From: JAKBEU01 sp036172095
GTDB lineage: Bacteria; Patescibacteriota; Microgenomatia; UBA1406; GWC2-37-13
Length of the DNA stretch: 64,000 bases
NCBI GenBank assembly: GCA_036172095.1
Contig: JAVHSH010000024.1
Location: forward strand, 1 to 64,000
Reading direction: 5' to 3'
Shown: positions 59,939-64,000 of the stretch, one piece after another
How positions within the stretch are numbered: the stretch's first letter is position 1
Layout: every line of letters begins with the position of its first letter
Translations under genes and position numbers: made by a program
The notes under the pieces: model-generated
Database searches by the model: none
What the model was told of the DNA's origin: nothing
The model's input: the letters and a program-made list of their open reading frames with translations, nothing else

Positions 59939-61192
59939 TTAGGGCTTGAGGAGTTTCTCTATTGCCGTATCAAGCTGTTTGTCCAGCTCACGACTCATGG
60001 TGTCTCCTTCAGGAATGACATTCTCTATCACTGTCTCCGGTGTTATTCCCTTCCCGTTTATCCATTCACCCTTAGGGAGGACCCATTTTGCAACTGTGAC
60101 ATGAAGTCCCATGCCCTCGCCCAAATCCAATGCTTCTTGGACAGAGCCTTTACCGAATGATTTCTCGCCAACAAGTGCAGCCCGCTTATTATCGCGCAAG
60201 GCACCAGATAATATTTCAGCGGCTGAAGCTGATCCTCTGTTTATAAGGACAGTTAAAGGAATAGCAAGAAGAGATCCCCCACGTGTCACATAATAATCCT
60301 TATTCTCATAGGTTGTCGATTCCTGCTTTACGACTAATTTTCCTTGTCGTAAAAACTCACCAGCAAGATATACTGAGCTCTCGAGATATCCACCTGGATT
60401 ATCACGAAGGTCTAAGACGAGACCTTTTATTTTTCCATTATCCCATTCTTTCTTTATTTCTATTACTTTTTGCTCCCATTCGTCGACTGTGCTGTCCCCA
60501 AACTGATTTAGCTTCAGATAGGCAACAGTACTACACTCAGTCTCACAGGTAGATATCTTCTCGTTGAGGCGTGTTTCAACTGATTCAATGTGAATTGCAT
60601 CCCGTATCACATCAACGACTATCTCTTTCCCGCTTCGTTCAAGGGTGATATGGACTTTTGTCCCTTTGTTCCCGCGGACTTTTGAAACAACTTGTGTTAA
60701 TGGAAGTCCTGCCGTCACCAAAGAGTCAACCTTCACGATGAAGTCTCCTGCCCTCATCCCTGCTTTTTCGGCTGGAGAATCCTTGAGGGGAGCGATTACG
60801 ACAACCCGATTATCTTTTAATCCAAGCTGTGCACCAATGCCTTCAAATCTTCCTCCCAAGTCGTCTTTCGACTGTTTATTCTCTGTTGGCGTAAGGAAAA
60901 AAGTATAAGGATCCTCAATTGATGCAACCATCCCCTTTATCGCACCATAATACATCTTTTGTGAACTAAGCTTTTTTTGATCAACATATTTCTTTTCAAG
61001 CGTATCCCATACTTTCCAGAACATGTCGAAGTTTACATTTTTTTTTGGTGTGGGCGCTGAAATACCTGAAATCCCTTGTTGAAGTATATTTTTTCCTTCT
61101 CCTAATTTATATCCTCCACCAAACAGAAGAACAGCCGCAGAGGCGATAAGAAGCACATTGGTTATTTTGAGGTGAACTTTCTTTTCTTTCAT
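59939..61192 (-). CDS. ctpA: C-terminal processing peptidase (S41 family)
   Basis: 417 aa. A membrane anchor (about 12-30) precedes a helical lead-in, a PDZ domain (FEGIGAQLGLKDNRVV, SPAEKAGMRAGDFIVKVD) and the S41 catalytic domain (GLVLDLRDNPGG). The Ser-Lys dyad is visible in RGSASAAEI and GEKSFGKGSV, with 25 residues between the second Ser and the last Lys as in the family. It should cleave exported proteins outside the membrane. The stop codon falls inside the heptamer array. The start overlaps the upstream gene by 4 bp. Confidence 0.95.
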   Translation of the reverse strand: MKEKKVHLKITNVLLIASAAVLLFGGGYKLGEGKNILQQGISGISAPTPKKNVNFDMFWKVWDTLEKKYVDQKKLSSQKMYYGAIKGMVASIEDPYTFFLTPTENKQSKDDLGGRFEGIGAQLGLKDNRVVVIAPLKDSPAEKAGMRAGDFIVKVDSLVTAGLPLTQVVSKVRGNKGTKVHITLERSGKEIVVDVIRDAIHIESVETRLNEKISTCETECSTVAYLKLNQFGDSTVDEWEQKVIEIKKEWDNGKIKGLVLDLRDNPGGYLESSVYLAGEFLRQGKLVVKQESTTYENKDYYVTRGGSLLAIPLTVLINRGSASAAEILSGALRDNKRAALVGEKSFGKGSVQEALDLGEGMGLHVTVAKWVLPKGEWINGKGITPETVIENVIPEGDTMSRELDKQLDTAIEKLLKP

Positions 61193-61884
61193 ACTGAGTA
61201 AAATATGATTGTACTATGTTCGGCACTGGCAAAACAATAGGAGAATTGTTTGCCTTTTACAACTTCGAAATCATCTTTTAATTTGAATTCCGCTTTGGGA
61301 AGCTGAGTGTGTCCTTCATATTTATAAACACTGACAATTCCTCTTCCGCCAAGCGCCTCAAGCTTCGCCACATCATATTCAGAAGCCCGTTCGAACAACC
61401 CAACAGGATACTCCCCCCAGACGGTTCCCCCAAAATTTCTTTGGACATATTTCGCCTGAACTTCTTGGTGTTTTCCGACTTTTATCTTTATAATTTTTTT
61501 TGTGACTTCCTGTACTTCTCCGGCAAACCAACACAGTTCAGACAACCCTTCTTTTTGTGTTTCAACGAGCACCACGCCCTCAATATGATCTATTTCAGTA
61601 ATTACTCCCTTCAAATGTGAGACGATTTTCTTATGGGAGAAGAATGATTCTTTCGTGGCAATTATATCACCTTGGGTGACGGTATCGCCAACATTCTTTT
61701 TCAGGTGTTGGAATATCTTTTTTGGATGTATGGCAAGAAGGTCTGCAACGGCAATTCGTTCTTCAGACACGTCCTTTGTCTTATACAGAGGCGTCGAAAA
61801 TCCAACGATATCACCAACCTTTATGGCAAGTTTTTTTTCCGAGTCCACGGGGATATCGAGGATCATGTTTCTATGATACGCCAT
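61189..61884 (-). CDS. Hypothetical protein with barrel-sandwich-like motif, coupled to ctpA
   Basis: 231 aa, no membrane segment. The first about 110 residues contain two lipoyl/HlyD-type half motifs (LAIKVGDIVGFSTPLYKT, KNVGDTVTQGDIIATKE, then HLKGVITEIDHIEGVVLVE), suggesting a barrel-sandwich hybrid. The C-terminal half (FGGTVWGEYPVGLFERASEY, LEALGGRGIVSVYKYEG) is unrecognised. The ATGA overlap with ctpA shows tight coupling. It may be an accessory or substrate factor of the peptidase; this is inference. Confidence 0.68.
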   Translation of the reverse strand: MAYHRNMILDIPVDSEKKLAIKVGDIVGFSTPLYKTKDVSEERIAVADLLAIHPKKIFQHLKKNVGDTVTQGDIIATKESFFSHKKIVSHLKGVITEIDHIEGVVLVETQKEGLSELCWFAGEVQEVTKKIIKIKVGKHQEVQAKYVQRNFGGTVWGEYPVGLFERASEYDVAKLEALGGRGIVSVYKYEGHTQLPKAEFKLKDDFEVVKGKQFSYCFASAEHSTIIFYSV

Positions 61885-61931
61885 CGTGAGGCGAAAATCA
61901 TCACAAAATATCCTTCCGCATCAGGCTGGCT

Positions 61932-62147
61932 TTAGCCTTTCATTCCTTGGTAGGAAACGAAGGGGATAAGAGCGAGGTAGCGTGCATACTTAATCTCTTT
62001 AGTGAGTTTTCGTTGATGTTTCGCACATACGCGTGATCGCTCTCTGTTGACTATCTTCTTTCTGATAGAAAGGAATTTGTCAAGATTATCTATATCCTTG
62101 AATGCTGGCTCTGATTTATATTCACAAAAAAAACAATTATTTGTCAT
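61932..62147 (-). CDS. rpsR: Ribosomal protein S18
   Basis: 71 aa. Small-subunit protein with the usual KIVNRERSRVCAKHQRKL and IKYARYLALIPF blocks. The N-terminus has CFFC, and with the later Cys and His this gives a possible zinc ribbon (the zinc-dependent S18 form). It follows ssb and rpsF in the widespread rpsF-ssb-rpsR order. Confidence 0.95.
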   Translation of the reverse strand: MTNNCFFCEYKSEPAFKDIDNLDKFLSIRKKIVNRERSRVCAKHQRKLTKEIKYARYLALIPFVSYQGMKG

Positions 62148-62176
62148 AGATATTTATTTAATTTTTTTATATTTAA

Positions 62177-62204
62177 TTTTTGATATTTGATTTTTAATTT
62201 TTAG
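62177..62204. repeat. Heptamer array covering the ssb stop codon
   Basis: TTTTTGA, TATTTGA, TTTTTAA, TTTTTAG in tandem. The ssb stop codon (62201-62203, minus strand) lies within the last unit, and the array fills part of the 53-bp gap to rpsR. Confidence 0.7.
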
Positions 62205-62683
62205 AACGGTATATCTTCTGGATTGATGGTTTCAGTATGGTCGTTTGACTCAACTGGAGGGGTATCATGATGCTCTGGCTGGTGAACTTCTGTTGTTGGT
62301 CCTGTATGCCCCGCTGTTGGTGCACCTTCTCCAGGAACCAATCGTTTGCCGCTGTCAAACATGATGAAATCATCAAGAACAATTTCTGTTATCGCTCGTT
62401 GTTGACCATCCTTGCCGACAAAACTTCTATATGTTATGCGTCCTTCCATGTAGATTTTCTTGCCTTTTGCAAGAAGTTTTCCACAAAGTTCCGCAAGTTT
62501 CTGCCATGCAACGATACGGTGGAATTGGGTATCCTCCTTAATCTGACCATCTGTCGTTGTCCAACTTCTGTTCGTTGCGACACCAAATGTGCAGACCGCT
62601 GTTCCGTTTGGAGTATATTTCAATTCAGGATCTCGTGTCAGATTGCCGATTAATATTGCTTTGTTCATTGATCTGCTTGCCAT
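62201..62683 (-). CDS. ssb: Single-stranded DNA-binding protein
   Basis: 160 aa. OB-fold core (about 1-110): SMNKAILIGNLTRDPELKYT, FGVATNRSW, FHRIVAWQKLAELCG, GKKIYMEGRITYRSF. A His/Pro/Thr-rich linker follows, then the acidic tip INPEDIPF used to recruit partner proteins. It acts in replication and repair. It lies 7 bp after rpsF. Confidence 0.96.
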   Translation of the reverse strand: MASRSMNKAILIGNLTRDPELKYTPNGTAVCTFGVATNRSWTTTDGQIKEDTQFHRIVAWQKLAELCGKLLAKGKKIYMEGRITYRSFVGKDGQQRAITEIVLDDFIMFDSGKRLVPGEGAPTAGHTGPTTEVHQPEHHDTPPVESNDHTETINPEDIPF

Positions 62684-62689
62684 AAGATA

Positions 62690-62953
62690 TTAGTCAATTG
62701 CTAATAAGAGATAACGAATCAATTTCTCATTGAATTGAAGTCGTTTTCGAAGCTCCATCGCATTCTTCTTTGGCATTTCGATGTGCCATTGATAATAATG
62801 GGCTTTGTGGAGTCCTTTGATTTGGTAAGCGAGGGTCCTTTCTCCCCATTTTTCTTCTTTATTAAGCTTACCGCCGAGGGAAGCTACCAACTCTTTAAGC
62901 GTTTTGAGTTCTGCTTCTTCATTGAGAAGAAACGTTAGGTCATACTGATCCAT
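62690..62953 (-). CDS. rpsF: Ribosomal protein S6
   Basis: 87 aa from the ATG at 62953 (MDQYDLTFLLNEEAEL, the usual S6 beginning). A TTG at 62977 would extend it by eight residues. The sequence LVASLGGKLNKEEKWGERTL and HYYQWHIEMP fit the two-layer alpha/beta S6 fold. It pairs with S18 on the 30S platform. First gene of the rpsF-ssb-rpsR unit. Confidence 0.93.
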   Translation of the reverse strand: MDQYDLTFLLNEEAELKTLKELVASLGGKLNKEEKWGERTLAYQIKGLHKAHYYQWHIEMPKKNAMELRKRLQFNEKLIRYLLLAID

Positions 62954-63125
62954 ACTGTTATTTTGGCCAAAATTCAAAATAATAATGATTTTGAAAACCC
63001 CTCACAAGTTCACAGTGAGTCTGTCGAACTGCGAAAGGATCACGGATTTTGGTTGCCCTAATGATACAAAACGAGATGGATAAATGCAACATTGAAACAG
63101 TTTGAGAGCAAATTTTGTATATGTC

Positions 63126-63204
63126 TTTTTGTAAACAACAAACTAAGCCAACTTTGTAACGTTTGATTTTCACGTCTTCGACGCGGAATTGTTATTTACA
63201 AAAA
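63126..63204. repeat. Inverted repeat between rpsF and the PMT-type gene
   Basis: The 308-bp divergent gap (62954-63261) contains arms of 16 bp (63126-63141 and 63189-63204) that are complementary with one mismatch (core TTTGTAAA). A smaller GTC-TTC-GAC hairpin lies between them. It could be an operator or a transcript hairpin. No tRNA or other known RNA was recognised in this gap. Confidence 0.55.
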
Positions 63205-63249
63205 TCCACATACTTCAATTTGCGTCCAAATTTAACGTCAATTTTAATT

Positions 63250-63255
63250 TATAAT
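63250..63255 (+). promoter_or_regulatory. -10 element 6 nt before the PMT-type gene
   Basis: Perfect TATAAT at 63250-63255, six bases (containing AGGTGA), then the ATG at 63262. A leaderless mRNA is predicted. Confidence 0.5.
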
Positions 63256-63261
63256 AGGTGA

Positions 63262-64000
63262 ATGAAGAAATTCATAATTATTGTTTTGCTGTCGCTTCTT
63301 TTTTACACGCGTTTTATTGGTCTTGATTGGGGCTTACCATACCCCATGCATCCGGATGAGCGCAATATGGCTGTAGCAATCCAACAGTTGAGTTGTTCTC
63401 GCCTTCCCACCAACTACCAACAACTAACTACTTGTTTAAATCCTCACTTCTTTGCTTATGGCCAATTTCCCCTCTATCTTGCATACGGTGGTATCCAACT
63501 CAGTCATCTCATCTGGGGGGCAAATACTCAACCAACATATATTGAGGCCACAATGGCGCTTCGCATCCTTTCCGCACTATCGTCAGTCCTCTTGGTATTG
63601 GTCCTCATGAAAATAATGAGGCTTCTTGTCCCAAAAAAGAGTTTATCAACTTTGAACTTTAAACTTCTGGCCTTTATATTCCTTATTTTCCAGCCATATG
63701 CGATCCAATTTGCCCATTTTGGCACAACCGAAAGCCTCCTGATGTTATTTTTTGCTCTCATCGTTTATTTTTCCCTTAAACTAATCGCTAATCGCTATTC
63801 ACCACTAGTTACTATTCTATTTCTTGGTCTATTCTCCGGTCTAGCGTTGGGAACAAAGATGTCCTCGCTGATTTTTTTAGCAATTCCTGTTTTTATAGTG
63901 GTTTATTCTGGATTCATATTTAAATCTGCGACAGGTGTCAGCGGCAGAGTCTATCGTTTTATTATTTTGTCATTTGTCTATTTGTCTATTTGTTTATTAG
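63262..64000 (+). CDS. PMT/ArnT-like membrane glycosyltransferase, 3' end outside the window
   Basis: At least 246 codons, open to the right edge. The N-terminus MKKFIIIVLLSLLFYTRF is the first membrane helix. It is followed by GLDWGLPYPMHPDE, whose acidic HPDE motif is the signature of GT39/GT83-type transferases that use polyprenyl-phosphate sugars. Further helices (MALRILSALSSVLLVLVL, LLAFIFLIFQPYAI, FFALIVYFSL) follow. Probable role: protein or lipid glycosylation at the membrane. Three heptamer patches (63409-63436, 63649-63669, 63781-63801) are translated in frame, and an octamer TTTGTCTA patch lies near 63973. Confidence 0.85.
   Translation, partial: MKKFIIIVLLSLLFYTRFIGLDWGLPYPMHPDERNMAVAIQQLSCSRLPTNYQQLTTCLNPHFFAYGQFPLYLAYGGIQLSHLIWGANTQPTYIEATMALRILSALSSVLLVLVLMKIMRLLVPKKSLSTLNFKLLAFIFLIFQPYAIQFAHFGTTESLLMLFFALIVYFSLKLIANRYSPLVTILFLGLFSGLALGTKMSSLIFLAIPVFIVVYSGFIFKSATGVSGRVYRFIILSFVYLSICLL
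63409..63436. repeat. Heptamer patch in the PMT-type gene (ACCAACT type)
   Basis: ACCAACT, ACCAACA, ACTAACT, ACTTGTT in tandem, coding NYQQLTT just after the HPDE helix. Related patches are at 63649-63669 (ACTTTGA, ACTTTAA, ACTTCTG) and 63781-63801 (CTAATCG twice, then CTATTCA). Confidence 0.65.

Noticed and set aside
59731..59941. CRISPR-like array
   Set aside because: Units are 7 nt with no spacers, and the apparent duplication across the Ns is an assembly overlap.
62954..63261. tRNA or other RNA gene in the rpsF upstream gap
   Set aside because: No cloverleaf or conserved tRNA arms could be traced; only an inverted repeat is visible.

Overview
The window reads as a chromosomal piece of a Candidate Phyla Radiation (Patescibacteria) bacterium, most likely of the Microgenomates group. 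This is an inference from several traits: very large LamG and tail-fibre-like surface genes, N-terminally membrane-anchored proteins with Pro/Thr linkers, few Shine-Dalgarno sequences, and a mix of ordinary core genes (rpsF-ssb-rpsR, rho, fmt, tgt, queA, thyA, folA) with unrecognised families. No rRNA, tRNA, CRISPR array or transposase was seen. One run of 100 Ns (59814-59913) is a scaffold join, probably artefactual.

Layout. 1-24.5 kb is a cell-surface region: a LamG/DUF2341 giant running off the left edge, an integrase-like N-terminal-domain protein, a 9 kb fibre gene built from internal repeats, an anchored Ig-like protein, a secreted calcium-loop protein, an O-antigen ligase-like protein, a prepilin and a 6.3 kb LamG/Fn3 giant. 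24.7-32.7 kb, all on the minus strand, carries a LysM-M23 peptidase, a second polymerase/ligase-like membrane protein with TPRs, gdhA, trxB, a CsoR-like repressor with a candidate operator, a sugar transferase and rho. A structured leader or small RNA lies upstream of rho. 33-35.8 kb encodes an ABC-2 exporter (two permeases and an ATPase). 35.8-40.9 kb holds anchored and hypothetical proteins plus fmt. 40.9-46.9 kb is a minus-strand nucleotide and queuosine block (tgt, membrane protein, queA, Nmad1-like, folA, thyA, dcd, hypothetical). 47-54.2 kb is a tight six-gene operon for a Hyf/Ech-like membrane complex. 54.2-64 kb holds a carbonic-anhydrase-like protein, glycosyltransferases, tatD, a thrombospondin-repeat surface protein, ctpA, rpsR-ssb-rpsF and a partial PMT-type glycosyltransferase.

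Most notable system. The six-gene operon has the whole membrane arm of an energy-converting hydrogenase/complex I, but its soluble arm has lost the metal ligands. In the small subunit three of four cluster cysteines are replaced (D57, D124, N154). In the large subunit the N-terminal nickel-site cysteines are serines (S224, S227) and no C-terminal CxxC is present. No ferredoxin-like subunit is encoded. It resembles the Ehr (energy-converting hydrogenase-related) class taken further, so the redox or other driving chemistry is unknown. A protein with a beta-carbonic-anhydrase-like metal motif (CxDxR and HxxC) ends 6 bp from it on the opposite strand.

Genome-wide patterns. (i) A family of about 90-108 bp palindromic elements with conserved ends occurs four times, once in frame inside tgt. 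(ii) Heptanucleotide minisatellites, with a few decamer and dodecamer arrays, lie within or at the ends of trxB, tgt, thyA, tatD, ctpA, ssb and the last glycosyltransferase gene. (iii) Many genes have a -10 hexamer 5-8 nt before the ATG, which predicts leaderless mRNAs.
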